Positions 34,755 to 42,904 of a stretch of 64,000 nt of DNA are shown here, in pieces. The DNA comes from Streptomyces albogriseolus (lineage in GTDB: Bacteria > Actinomycetota > Actinomycetes > Streptomycetales > Streptomycetaceae), in NCBI GenBank assembly GCA_014650475.1, contig BMVA01000002.1, positions 496,001-560,000 of the forward strand, written 5' to 3'. Each line of letters opens with the position of its first letter. Position 1 is the stretch's first letter. Both the position numbers and the translations under genes were made by a program. Below the pieces are notes generated by a model. That model was not told the DNA's origin, did no database searches, and saw only the letters and a program-made list of their open reading frames with translations.

Positions 34755-34781
34755 TTGCGGCAAGGGCATACGATGTTGCCC
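34755..34781. promoter_or_regulatory. Operator dyads at the XRE-cupin start
   Basis: TTGC-G-GCAA (34755-34763) is followed by GGGCA-N8-TGCCC (34764-34781). The second dyad covers the putative -10 TACGAT (34769-34774) and ends at the ATG, so binding would block the gene itself. Confidence 0.6.
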
Positions 34782-35381
34782 ATGACGCAAGAAGACGGCG
34801 GCTTGGACGGCCTCGTACGCAAACGGATCCGGGCGCTGCGGGTCGCGCAGGGGTGGTCCCTGGAGGAACTGGCGACCCGGGCCAACCTCAGCCAGTCCTC
34901 ACTGAGCCGGATCGAGAACGGACAGCGCCGGCTCGCCCTGGACCAGCTCGTCGTCCTCGCCAGGGCCCTGGACACCACCCTGGACCAGCTCGTGGAGAAC
35001 GCCGACGACGACGTCGTCGTCAGCCCGATGGTCGACGGCGCCCACGGCCTGATGCGCTGGCCCGTGAAGGGCGACCCCGGGATGAGCGTGGTGCGTCAGC
35101 GGCTGACCGCTCCCCCGCCCGACAGTCCCGCCCGGATGCGCGCCCACCCCGGCCGGGAATGGCTGGTCGTGCTCTCCGGAACCGCGGTCCTGATGCTCGG
35201 GCACCGGCGGTACCGCGTCGAGACCAACCAGGCCGCCGAGTTCCCCACCATGACGCCGCACGCGATCGGGGCGGAGGGCGGCCCGTGCGAGATTCTCGGC
35301 ATCTTCGACCGCGACGCCCGCCGCGGCCACCAGCGGGACACCGGCGACCGCACGGAGGGCGCAGGTCCGCGGGGCGCGTAG
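34782..35381 (+). CDS. XRE-family regulator with C-terminal cupin
   Basis: This 199-residue regulator has an N-terminal helix-turn-helix (about residues 10-68: RIRALRVAQGWSLEELATRA, NLSQSSLSRIENGQRRLALD) and a C-terminal cupin (about 95-175: RMRAHPGREWLVVLSGTAVL, PTMTPHAIGAEGG). The cupin probably senses a small ligand. ATG 34782 is preferred to ATG 34773 because TACGAT lies seven bases before it and there is no ribosome site; the latter ATG overlaps that box. It is divergent from the MFS exporter and is its likely repressor. The downstream hairpin separates it from the reductase gene. Confidence 0.9.
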   Translation: MTQEDGGLDGLVRKRIRALRVAQGWSLEELATRANLSQSSLSRIENGQRRLALDQLVVLARALDTTLDQLVENADDDVVVSPMVDGAHGLMRWPVKGDPGMSVVRQRLTAPPPDSPARMRAHPGREWLVVLSGTAVLMLGHRRYRVETNQAAEFPTMTPHAIGAEGGPCEILGIFDRDARRGHQRDTGDRTEGAGPRGA

Positions 35382-35396
35382 ACGCCCCACGCGAAA

Positions 35397-35439
35397 GGAC
35401 CGCACCCGGCGGCACGGATCGTGCGGCCGGGTGCGGTCC
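35397..35439. terminator. Bidirectional terminator between XRE-cupin and reductase genes
   Basis: GGACCGCACCCGG (35397-35409) pairs perfectly with CCGGGTGCGGTCC (35427-35439), extended by one further pair, with a loop of about 15 bases. It sits between convergent genes. Confidence 0.8.
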
Positions 35440-35462
35440 AGCGGCTCCGGGGAGCCCTGTCG

Positions 35463-36485
35463 TCAGAGCTTGACGATCATCTTTCCGGTGTTGTCGCCGC
35501 GCAGGACGCCGAGGAAGGCCTCCAGGTTGTTCTCGATGCCCTCGACGACGGTCTCGCGGTACTTCAGCTCGCCCGAGCGGACCCAGGCGCCGACCTCCTG
35601 GACGAACTGCGGCTGGAGGTCGTAGTGGTCGCCGACCAGGAAGCCCTCGATGCGGCCGCGGGTCTGGATGAGGCGGGCGAGGTTCCTCGGGCCGGGCGCG
35701 GGCTCGGTGTTGTTGTAGACGGAGATCGCGCCGCAGACGGCGATGCGGCCGTCCCGGTTCAGGCTGCCGATGGCCGCCTCCAGGTGGTCGCCGCCCACGT
35801 TGTCGAAGTACACGTCGACGCCGTCGGGGGCGGCGGCGCGCAGCTGCTCGCTCACGGGGCCGTTCTTGTAGTTGAACGCGGCGTCGAAGCCGTACTCCTC
35901 GGTGAGGAGCTTGACCTTCTCGTCCGAGCCGGCGGAGCCGATCACCCGGGAGGCGCCCTTGAGCTTGGCGATCTGGCCGACCTGGCTGCCGACGGCGCCG
36001 GCCGCGCCGGACACGAAGACGGAGTCGCCCTCCTTGAAGGAAGCGGTGCGCAGCAGGCCCGCGTAGGCGGTGAGGCCGGTCATGCCCAGCACGCCCAGGT
36101 ACGCCGACAGGGGCGCGGCCTGCGGGTCCACCTTGACGGCTGTCTTCGCGTCCACGACGGCGTACTCACGCCAGCCGAGGAAGTGCAGCACGTGGTCGCC
36201 GACGGAGATCCCCTCGGCGTTCGACGCGACGACCTCGCCGACGGCGCCGCCCTGCATGGCCTTGCCCAGCTCGTACGGGGCGACGTAGGACTTGGCGGCG
36301 CTCATCCGGCCGCGCATGTACGGGTCGACGGAGAGGTACTCGTTGCGCACCAGCACCTGGCCCTCGCCCGGGGTGCGGACCTCCGCCTCGACCAGCGCGA
36401 AGTTCTCCGGTTCGGGCCAGCCGACCGGCCGGCTCAGCAGGTGCCACTCACGGGCGGTGGCGGGGGGCGTGGGGGTGTCGGTCAT
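35463..36485 (-). CDS. NADP-dependent oxidoreductase, MDR family (CurA/leukotriene-B4 reductase type)
   Basis: This 340-residue zinc-independent medium-chain reductase acts on double bonds of alpha,beta-unsaturated ketones or aldehydes. The N-terminal domain has NEYLSVDPYMRGRM, typical of the CurA/PTGR group; the nucleotide-binding fold has VSGAAGAVGSQVGQ (A-x-x-G-x-x-G) near residues 150-165. FDNVGGDHLEAAI and the final LRGDNTGKMIVKL are also conserved. No zinc-binding cysteine cluster is present. The start ATG 36485 follows GGAAAGG. It is divergent from a MarR gene and two dyads lie in between, so the MarR protein likely represses it in response to an electrophile. Confidence 0.93.
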   Translation of the reverse strand: MTDTPTPPATAREWHLLSRPVGWPEPENFALVEAEVRTPGEGQVLVRNEYLSVDPYMRGRMSAAKSYVAPYELGKAMQGGAVGEVVASNAEGISVGDHVLHFLGWREYAVVDAKTAVKVDPQAAPLSAYLGVLGMTGLTAYAGLLRTASFKEGDSVFVSGAAGAVGSQVGQIAKLKGASRVIGSAGSDEKVKLLTEEYGFDAAFNYKNGPVSEQLRAAAPDGVDVYFDNVGGDHLEAAIGSLNRDGRIAVCGAISVYNNTEPAPGPRNLARLIQTRGRIEGFLVGDHYDLQPQFVQEVGAWVRSGELKYRETVVEGIENNLEAFLGVLRGDNTGKMIVKL

Positions 36486-36508
36486 GGGGAGCACCTTTCC
36501 TCGAATAC

Positions 36509-36545
36509 TTCAGCACCTGAAACAACCATGCGACTGAATATTTCA
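36509..36545. promoter_or_regulatory. MarR-type dyads between reductase and marR
   Basis: TTCAG-CAC-CTGAA (36509-36521) and TGAA-TAT-TTCA (36535-36545) are perfect inverted repeats with centres 25 bases apart in the 91-base gap. They share the TTCAg/cTGAA half site and are likely MarR targets. Confidence 0.68.
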
Positions 36546-36576
36546 TCATGTCAAGCACACGGGTACCCTGGTGCGC

Positions 36577-37023
36577 ATGGCCACACCCCGTTCCGCGCCC
36601 AGCCGTCCCGACGCTCTCACCCTGGAGGTCGTCGAGCTGATCGGCGCGGTCGTGGCGCGCTACCACGAGGAGTACGAGGAGGCCGCCGCCGAGCACGCGC
36701 TGACCGGCGCGCAGGCGCGGCTGCTGAGCCTGCTCAGCCTGGAGCCGCTGCCCATGCGGAGGCTGGCGCAGCGGCTGAAGTGCGAGCCGTCGAACGTCAC
36801 CGGCATCGTGGACCGGCTGGAGGCCCGCGGCCTGGTGGAGCGCCGCCCGGACCCGGCGGACCGGCGCGTGAAGCTGGCGGCGGCGACGGCCGAGGGGCGC
36901 CGGGTGGCGCGCGGCCTCCAGGAGTCCCTGCGGTTCGCCCGCGAGCCGCTCGCGGGGCTGTCGGAACAGGAGCGGGTGGCCCTGCGGGACGCGCTGCGGC
37001 GGATGCTGGGGCCGGAGAGCTAG
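36577..37023 (+). CDS. MarR-family transcriptional regulator
   Basis: This 148-residue winged-helix repressor has the recognition region LPMRRLAQRLKCEPSNVTGI and the wing VDRLEARGLVERRPDPADRR followed by VKLAAATAEGR, a standard MarR pattern. One cysteine (Cys68 region, LKCEPS) lies directly before the recognition helix and could sense oxidation. ATG 36577 is preferred to GTG 36571: TACCCT (36564-36569) lies seven bases before it and no ribosome site is seen, so the transcript is probably leaderless. It is divergent from the reductase gene and probably represses it and itself. Confidence 0.9.
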   Translation: MATPRSAPSRPDALTLEVVELIGAVVARYHEEYEEAAAEHALTGAQARLLSLLSLEPLPMRRLAQRLKCEPSNVTGIVDRLEARGLVERRPDPADRRVKLAAATAEGRRVARGLQESLRFAREPLAGLSEQERVALRDALRRMLGPES

Positions 37024-37185
37024 CCGCACTCCGGCGGGAGGAGCGGGCGCGGGGTCGCCGTCACCCGTGCGACGACTGCCCGGCGTGCCCGCCGGAACCG
37101 GCGGCTCGGGCCGGGCTGCGGCAGGGGCGGGCGGCTCTCGTCGTGCGTGCGTGGGGCGGCGGCATCCGTGCGGGGCGGCCGCGGC

Positions 37186-38016
37186 TCAGGTGCACCACCA
37201 GAGGAACCTGTCGCACGTCTCCGAGGGTTCGGGTTCCGGCTCGGGTTCGTCGGTGGTCGGGTCGGGGTCGGGGGCGTCCGTCGCCGGCGGGTCCTCCACG
37301 GTCGGCGCCGTCGTCGGCCCGGTCGTCGGCGTGTCCTCCGGCGCGGACGACGCGGACGTCTGCGCCGTCTCCTCCTCCGGCCCTTCCGACTCCTCGTCCC
37401 CGGAGGCGGAGGCGGACGCGGACGCCGAGGCGGACCCCGACGCCCCGGGGCTGGGCGACGCGCCCGGCTCTCCCTGGGCCGGGGCGCTCCCGCTCGCCGA
37501 CGCGCTCGGTTCGACCTCCTCCGCGCCCCCGTCGACCGACTCCTCGCCCGCCACCGCCGGACGCGGATCGGAACCGGGCGCGTCCAGTCCCAGTTCCGCC
37601 AGGCTCAGTCCGCCGGCCGCGAGGACGAAGCCCGCGACGATCAGCAGGGTGCGGTTGCGCCGGCGCCGGTGGGCGGCCGCCTTGCGGTCCCGGCGGCTCT
37701 GCCCGCCGTGCCGGTCCTCGCCCTCCTCCGGCTCCCGGCCCCGGCGCCGGGCGGCGCGCCGTCCGAGCGGGGCATCGGACTCGACGTCCTCCCGCTCCTC
37801 GCGCGCGTCGTCCGGTCCGTCGTCGGCATGCGCACCGCTGTAGGCGTAGGCATCGTTGTCGGCGCTCCCTGCGGATGCGGACGTGCCAGGGGTCTCGCCC
37901 GCGGGGCCCGCCGGCGCCGCCCACTGCTGGGCGCGCAGCGTCTCGACGGGCGTGCCGCAACCAGGGCAGGCCAGAGCGCCGTTGAGGTGCCGTCGGCACG
38001 GGTGGCAAAAGTCCAT
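37186..38016 (-). CDS. Zinc-ribbon membrane protein (SCO2400-like)
   Basis: This 276-residue protein has an unusual layout. An N-terminal zinc ribbon (Cys4, Cys7, Cys17, Cys20 in MDFCHPCRRH...ALACPGCG) is followed by a charged linker (residues 60-120) ending in HRRRRNR. One membrane helix follows (about 123-141, TLLIVAGFVLAAGGLSLAEL), then a Ser/Ala/Pro/Asp-rich tail and the end SETCDRFLWWCT. The basic side before the helix suggests the zinc ribbon is cytosolic and the tail outside. The terminal Cys pair in CDRFLWWC may form a disulfide. It resembles a family known from S. coelicolor, from memory; function unknown. ATG 38016; no clear ribosome site. Confidence 0.78.
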   Translation of the reverse strand: MDFCHPCRRHLNGALACPGCGTPVETLRAQQWAAPAGPAGETPGTSASAGSADNDAYAYSGAHADDGPDDAREEREDVESDAPLGRRAARRRGREPEEGEDRHGGQSRRDRKAAAHRRRRNRTLLIVAGFVLAAGGLSLAELGLDAPGSDPRPAVAGEESVDGGAEEVEPSASASGSAPAQGEPGASPSPGASGSASASASASASGDEESEGPEEETAQTSASSAPEDTPTTGPTTAPTVEDPPATDAPDPDPTTDEPEPEPEPSETCDRFLWWCT

Positions 38017-38094
38017 GACGCGGGAAGGTTAGGTTCCGGTCCGGTCCGGTTCCTAGGCCTTGCTGTGAAGGTTTGGTGCGGACCCTTACGCAAT

Positions 38095-38199
38095 GGTTTC
38101 GAAAGTGCCGAAACCGATAAGCGCGCGACCCATTGACACCCCCGCCGTACCGTCCTTACTGTCTCGCCAGCATTTCGAACGTGTGACGAAATATCGAAC
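38095..38199. promoter_or_regulatory. Repeated TTTCGAA-type operators upstream of the sugar-acid operon
   Basis: GGTTTCG-N7-CGAAACC (38095-38115) and ATTTCG-N9-CGAAAT (38172-38192) are perfect inverted repeats. The second is directly followed by ATATCGAAC (38191-38199). All contain TTTCGAA or a variant, so one regulator probably binds here. Confidence 0.6.
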
Positions 38200-38257
38200 G
38201 CGGCGAACCGTCACACACGCCGATGACAGTCCACCACCGCAGCGAGGGGCAACTGCC

Positions 38258-39424
38258 GTGCGCATCACCGGAATCAGCACACACGTGGTCGGGACGCCGT
38301 GGCGCAACCTGACGTACGTCCAGGTGCACACCGACGAGGGGATCACCGGAGTCGGCGAGACCAGGATGCTCGGCCACACCGACGCGCTCCTGGGCTACTT
38401 GAAGGAGGCCGAGGCCAACCACGTCCTCGGCTCGGACCCGTTCGCCGTCGAGGACCTGGTCCGGCGCATGAAGTACGGCGACTACGGCCGCGCGGGCGAG
38501 ATCGTGATGTCCGGGATCGCGGTCGTCGAGATGGCCTGCTGGGACATCAAGGGCAAGGCGCTCGGCGTCCCCGTCTGGCAGTTGCTGGGCGGCAAGGTCA
38601 CCGACAAGGTGAAGGCGTACGCCAACGGCTGGTACACCACCGAGCGCACCCCGGAGGCGTACCACAAGGCGGCGCGGACGGTGCGGGAGCGCGGGTACCA
38701 GGCGCTGAAGATCGACCCGTTCGGCACGGGTCACTTCGAACTCGACCACAAGGAGACCCTGTACGCCGTCTCCCTGATCGAGGCGGTGCGGGACGCGATC
38801 GGTCCCGAGGCGGAGCTGATGCTGGAGATGCACGGCCGCTTCTCCCCCGCCACCGCCGTCCGGCTCGCGCACGAGCTGGCGCCCTTCCGGCCGGCCTGGC
38901 TGGAGGAGCCGGTGCCGCCGGAGAACCTCAAGGCGCTGGAGAAGGTCGCCGCGAAGGTGGACATGCCGGTCGCGACCGGTGAGCGCATCCACGACCGCAT
39001 CGAGTTCCGCGAGCTGTTCGAGAACCAGGCGGTGGACATCATCCAGCCCGACGTCGGCCACATCGGCGGCATCTGGGAGACCCGCAAGCTCGCGGCGACC
39101 GCCGAGACCCACTACATGCTGGTCGCCCCGCACAACGTCGGCGGCCCGGTGCTCACCGCCGCGTCGCTCCAGGTCGGTTTCACCACCCCGAACTTCAAGA
39201 TCCTTGAGCACTTCAACGACTTCGCGGACGCGGAGATCAAGAAGGTGGTCAAGGGCGCGCCGGTGGTCGACCCGGAGGACGGCTGCTTCCACCTCTCCGA
39301 CGCGCCCGGTCTCGGCGTCGAGCTGGACGTGGACGCCGCCGCCGAGTTCCCGCAGCAGCAGGCCCGGTTCGACCTGTGGGCCGAGGGCTGGGAGCAGCGC
39401 AGGCCGAAGGGCACGGAACAGTGA
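38258..39424 (+). CDS. Enolase-superfamily dehydratase (mandelate racemase / galactonate dehydratase type)
   Basis: This 388-residue (beta/alpha)7beta-barrel enzyme probably dehydrates a sugar acid to a 2-keto-3-deoxy acid. Metal ligands align as Glu190 (MLEMHGRF), Glu216 (WLEEPVPPEN) and Glu242 (ATGERIHDR); general acid/base residues are His192 and His292 (VAPHNVGGPV). The HGR and QPDVGHIGGI blocks match galactonate dehydratases, except that the first metal ligand is Glu instead of Asp. GTG 38258 is preferred to much earlier codons because the family starts MRI-x-x-I there and GAGGGGC lies upstream. The dehydrogenase gene overlaps its stop codon. The substrate is not determined. Confidence 0.88.
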   Translation: MRITGISTHVVGTPWRNLTYVQVHTDEGITGVGETRMLGHTDALLGYLKEAEANHVLGSDPFAVEDLVRRMKYGDYGRAGEIVMSGIAVVEMACWDIKGKALGVPVWQLLGGKVTDKVKAYANGWYTTERTPEAYHKAARTVRERGYQALKIDPFGTGHFELDHKETLYAVSLIEAVRDAIGPEAELMLEMHGRFSPATAVRLAHELAPFRPAWLEEPVPPENLKALEKVAAKVDMPVATGERIHDRIEFRELFENQAVDIIQPDVGHIGGIWETRKLAATAETHYMLVAPHNVGGPVLTAASLQVGFTTPNFKILEHFNDFADAEIKKVVKGAPVVDPEDGCFHLSDAPGLGVELDVDAAAEFPQQQARFDLWAEGWEQRRPKGTEQ

Positions 39425-40425
39425 GCACCGCCGTCGTCGTCGAGGCGCCCGGACAGCACCGCCTGGTGCCGCACGAGCCGCGTCGGCCGGCCGCAGGGGA
39501 GGCGCTGGTGCGCGTCCACGCGGTCGGCATCTGCGGCAGCGACCGCGAGGTCTACCAGGGCAACAGGCCGGAAGGATACGTCCGTTACCCGCTCACCCCC
39601 GGCCACGAGTGGTCCGGCACCGTCACCGCCGTCGGGGACGGGGCGCCCGCGAGCCTGGTCGGGCGCAAGGTCGTCGGCGAGGGCTTCCGCAACTGCCAGG
39701 TGTGCGACCGCTGTCACGCCGGTGAGACGACCCTGTGCACGGCGGGCTACGAGGAGACCGGCTTCACCCGGCCGGGCGCCATGGCCCCGACGCTCACCCT
39801 GCCGGCGCGGTTGCTGCACCCCCTGCCGGACGGCGCCGACCTCACCGCGGCGGCGCTGCTGGAGCCGGCGGCGTGCATCGCCGCCGCCGCGCTGAAGGCG
39901 CGCGCGGTGCCCGGTGAGCGGGTCGCGGTGGTCGGCACCGGCACGCTGGGGATGTTCGCGGTGCAGTTCCTGAAGGCCGCCTCGCCCGCCGAGCTGCTGG
40001 TGGTGGGCACCCGGGACGACCGGGAGGCGCTGTCCCGGCGGTTCGGGGCCACGGACTTCCGCACCAAGGACCGGCCGCTCCCGGACGACTGCGACGTGGT
40101 GATCGAGACCGCGGGGTCGGCCGACGCGGCCCGTACCGCGGCCGGACTGCTGCGGCGCGGCGGGCGGCTGGTGCTCACCGGCATCCCGGCGCCGGGCGCG
40201 GACGGGCTCGACCCGACCGGCCTGGTGGTGCGGCAGCTGGAGGTGCACACCGTGTTCGGCGCCCCGCCGGACGCCTGGGCGCACACGGTGCGGATGTTCG
40301 GCGCCGGACTGCTCGACCCGCTGCCGCTGGTCACCCATGAACTGCCGCTCGCCGCGTTCCCGGACGCCATCGAGCTGGTGGGGTCCGGCGACCCGAAGGT
40401 GGGCAAGGTCCTGCTGCGTCCCTGA
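39421..40425 (+). CDS. Zinc-dependent alcohol/polyol dehydrogenase (MDR family)
   Basis: This 334-residue enzyme oxidises a sugar or polyol with NAD(P). The catalytic zinc site includes Cys in VGICGSDREV and His-Glu in LTPGHEWSG; the structural zinc site is the four-cysteine lobe NCQVCDRCHAGETTLC. The nucleotide fold has VAVVGTGTLGMFAVQF. Its GTG at 39421 overlaps the previous stop codon (GTGA), so it is co-translated with the dehydratase. A strong terminator follows. With the dehydratase it probably forms a short oxidative sugar or sugar-acid pathway; the exact sugar cannot be read from the sequence. Confidence 0.9.
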   Translation: MSTAVVVEAPGQHRLVPHEPRRPAAGEALVRVHAVGICGSDREVYQGNRPEGYVRYPLTPGHEWSGTVTAVGDGAPASLVGRKVVGEGFRNCQVCDRCHAGETTLCTAGYEETGFTRPGAMAPTLTLPARLLHPLPDGADLTAAALLEPAACIAAAALKARAVPGERVAVVGTGTLGMFAVQFLKAASPAELLVVGTRDDREALSRRFGATDFRTKDRPLPDDCDVVIETAGSADAARTAAGLLRRGGRLVLTGIPAPGADGLDPTGLVVRQLEVHTVFGAPPDAWAHTVRMFGAGLLDPLPLVTHELPLAAFPDAIELVGSGDPKVGKVLLRP

Positions 40426-40432
40426 GCCCGCT

Positions 40433-40466
40433 CCGGTACGAGGGCGGGGCGACGCCCTCGTACCGG
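40433..40466 (+). terminator. Terminator after the zinc dehydrogenase gene
   Basis: A perfect 14-base-pair stem (40433-40446 with 40453-40466) and 6-base loop lie seven bases after the stop. It separates the two enzyme genes from the U32-like gene and transporter. Confidence 0.85.
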
Positions 40467-40574
40467 CGCACCCGGCCCGCCTCTCCGCCCGCGCCGCCTC
40501 CCTCCCCGCCCTCTGTCTCCCGTACCGCACCGGCCGCGGCCGGCCCGTACCCCGGGCCGCGAACCATGTCCGGT

Positions 40575-40583
40575 ATATCGAAC
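40575..40583 (+). promoter_or_regulatory. ATATCGAAC motif before the U32-like gene
   Basis: The nine-base ATATCGAAC matches the copy at 38191-38199 exactly and lies 14 bases before the GTG at 40598. It suggests that both transcription units share a regulator. Confidence 0.5.
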
Positions 40584-40597
40584 ACGAAGGACACCCT

Positions 40598-41566
40598 GTG
40601 ACCGACGCTTCCGTCACGGCGCCCCGCAGACCCGGTGAGCAGGCGCTCACCGCGCTCGGCCTGGGCGCGCCGGCCCTCGACCCCGCCGACGCCTCGCCGC
40701 ACTCCTTCCCCGGCGGCGGCCGCTGGCGCACCGAGGTCCCCTCGTGCGAGGGGCCCGAGGCGCTGGCGGTGGTGCTGAAGGAGGCCTCGCGCCTCGACGT
40801 GCCGGTGCACCGGATCAGCCAGGGCAGCGGCGTATGGATGCTGACCGACGCCGAGATCACCGAGATGGTCGAGGCCACCGCCGCACGGGACATCGAGCTC
40901 TGCCTGTTCACCGGCCCGCGCGGCACCTGGGACATCGGCGGCTCCACCCGGACCGACTCGCACGGCGCCGGACTGCGCGCCCGCGGCCACGACGCGGTGG
41001 CGGGCTGCGTGGAGGACGCGGTGCGCGCCACCGAACTGGGCGTGAAGTGCCTGCTGGTGGCGGACGAGGGCGTGCTGTGGACGCTGCACCGGGCGCGGGC
41101 GGCGGGCATCCTCCCGGCCGACACCACCCTGAAGGTGTCGGCGCTCGTCGGTCCGGTCAACCCGGCCTCGTTCGCCGTGCACGAGCAGCTCGGCGCGGAC
41201 TCCATCAACGTGCCCAGCGATCTGACGCTCGCCCATCTCACCGAGATCCGGCGGGTGTCGGCGGCTCCCATGGACATGTACATCGAGGCGCCCGACGACC
41301 TGGGCGGTTATGTGCGGATGTACGAGGTGGCCGAGCTGATCCGGCGCGGCGCCCCGGTGTACCTGAAGTTCGGGCTGGCCAAGGCGCCCGGCATCTACCC
41401 GTACGGCCACCACCTGCGGGAGGTCGCGCTGGCCACGGCGAAGGAGCGGGTGCGGCGCGGCCGGCTGGCGCTGGACCTGCTGGCGCGGCACGGCGCGGAC
41501 GGCGGTATGGCGCCGCTCGGTTCGCGGCTGCCGGGTGATCTGCGCAGGTTCGGCATCCCGTCATAA
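40598..41566 (+). CDS. TIM-barrel protein, peptidase-U32-like, in sugar operon
   Basis: This 322-residue soluble protein looks like a TIM barrel of the U32 group: alternating strands and helices such as DVPVHRISQGSGVWMLTDAE, IELCLFTGPRGTWDIGG, KCLLVADEGVLWTL, LKVSALVGPVNPASFAV, SINVPSDLTLAHLTEI and MDMYIEAPDDLGGYVRMYEV. The GADSINVPSDL segment resembles the U32 signature. Authentic U32 proteins are hydroxylases or collagenase-like; a role in a sugar operon is not described to my knowledge. GTG 40598 follows GAAGG. A 193-base gap separates it from the binding-protein gene. Family assignment is moderate; a class II aldolase-type or isomerase role is also possible. Confidence 0.62.
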   Translation: MTDASVTAPRRPGEQALTALGLGAPALDPADASPHSFPGGGRWRTEVPSCEGPEALAVVLKEASRLDVPVHRISQGSGVWMLTDAEITEMVEATAARDIELCLFTGPRGTWDIGGSTRTDSHGAGLRARGHDAVAGCVEDAVRATELGVKCLLVADEGVLWTLHRARAAGILPADTTLKVSALVGPVNPASFAVHEQLGADSINVPSDLTLAHLTEIRRVSAAPMDMYIEAPDDLGGYVRMYEVAELIRRGAPVYLKFGLAKAPGIYPYGHHLREVALATAKERVRRGRLALDLLARHGADGGMAPLGSRLPGDLRRFGIPS

Positions 41567-41759
41567 CGTTCCGGAAACGCGGCTTCACACAAGTGGACAC
41601 AGCCGCGCACAATCCCACACACCCGTTGCCCGGCCCCGGGGGTGACGCCCCCCTCGGCCGCACATCCCGTCACCGTCTCGCACACGGCACCACCGACTCC
41701 ACCGAGTCGACCGATCCGCTCGAACCGCTCCATCCGCCCGACGATCAAGGATGATCATC

Positions 41760-42872
41760 ATGCGCAACCGCAGAGCCGCATTCGCCGCGACGGCCACCGC
41801 CGTCACCCTCGCCCTCGCCCTGACCGCCTGCGGCCAGAACAGCGAGGGCGGCAGCGAGGAGGACAAGGGAGGCCCCGAGGGGGCCACCATCGGCATCGCC
41901 ATGCCGACCAAGTCCTCCGAGCGCTGGATCGCCGACGGCGACAACGTCGTGAAGGAACTCGAGTCCAAGGGCTACAAGACCAAGCTGGTCTTCGGCGAGG
42001 ACGACCCCGACCAGCAGGTCTCGCAGATCGAGAACATGATCACGCAGGGCGTGGACGCCCTGATCGTGGCGGCCATCGACAACAAGTCGCTGAACAACGT
42101 CATGCAGCAGGCGAAGGACGCCGACATCCCGGTGGTCTCCTACGACCGCCTCATCCTCGGCACGGAGAACGTCGACTACTACGCCTCGTTCGACAACGAG
42201 AAGGTCGGCCAGCTCCAGGGCACCTACATCGTCGAGCAGCTCGGTCTGAAGGACGGCAGCAAGAAGGGCCCCTTCAACATCGAGTTGTTCGCCGGTTCCA
42301 ACGACGACAACAACACCCGTTACTTCTTCAACGGGGCCATGAGCGTCCTGCAGCCCTTCATCGACAAGAAGCAGCTCGTCGTCAAGTCCGGCCAGGCGGA
42401 ACTCAATCAGGTGACCACCCTGCGCTGGGACGGCGGCACCGCGCAGAAGCGCATGGACGACATCCTCACCTCGGCCTACCGCAGCGACCGGGTCGACGCG
42501 GTGCTCTCGCCGTACGACGGCATCTCCATCGGCATCCTGTCCGCCCTGAAGTCGGACGGCTACGGCAGCAAGGACAAGCCGCTGCCGGTCGTCACCGGCC
42601 AGGACGCCGAGGTCGCCTCGGTGAAGTCGATCATCTCCGGCCAGCAGTCGATGACCGTCTTCAAGGACCTCCGCGAACTCGCCAAGGTCGCCTCCAACAT
42701 GGTCGACGCCCTGCTCAACGACAAGAAGCCCGAGACGAACGACACCAAGAGCTACGACAACGGCGCCAAGGTCGTCCCCGCCTACCTGCTGGAGCCGGTG
42801 GCGGTGGACAAGGACAACTACAAGAAGGCGCTCGTCGACTCCGGATACATCAAGGAAAGCGACCTCAACTGA
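41760..42872 (+). CDS. Sugar ABC transporter substrate-binding lipoprotein (ChvE/XylF type)
   Basis: This 370-residue protein has a lipoprotein signal ending [10 protein letters not shown], so it is anchored outside the membrane. The mature part has the periplasmic-binding fold of class I sugar receptors: [20 protein letters not shown], then [40 protein letters not shown] and [20 protein letters not shown]. It is closest in pattern to ChvE and XylF, which bind xylose, galactose, arabinose or glucose. ATG 41760 was preferred to 41751 because AAGGATG then has good spacing. It is followed by its ATPase and permease genes. Confidence 0.93.
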   Translation: MRNRRAAFAATATAVTLALALTACGQNSEGGSEEDKGGPEGATIGIAMPTKSSERWIADGDNVVKELESKGYKTKLVFGEDDPDQQVSQIENMITQGVDALIVAAIDNKSLNNVMQQAKDADIPVVSYDRLILGTENVDYYASFDNEKVGQLQGTYIVEQLGLKDGSKKGPFNIELFAGSNDDNNTRYFFNGAMSVLQPFIDKKQLVVKSGQAELNQVTTLRWDGGTAQKRMDDILTSAYRSDRVDAVLSPYDGISIGILSALKSDGYGSKDKPLPVVTGQDAEVASVKSIISGQQSMTVFKDLRELAKVASNMVDALLNDKKPETNDTKSYDNGAKVVPAYLLEPVAVDKDNYKKALVDSGYIKESDLN

Positions 42873-42904
42873 CCTCCGTAATCCACTGATTGGAAGGCAC
42901 GACC

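Noticed and set aside
31764-34781. Long plus-strand open frame joined in front of the XRE-cupin gene
   Set aside because: It crosses the peptidase-like gene, the EI24 gene and the exporter in other frames. Only the last 199 codons encode a recognisable protein with its own promoter.
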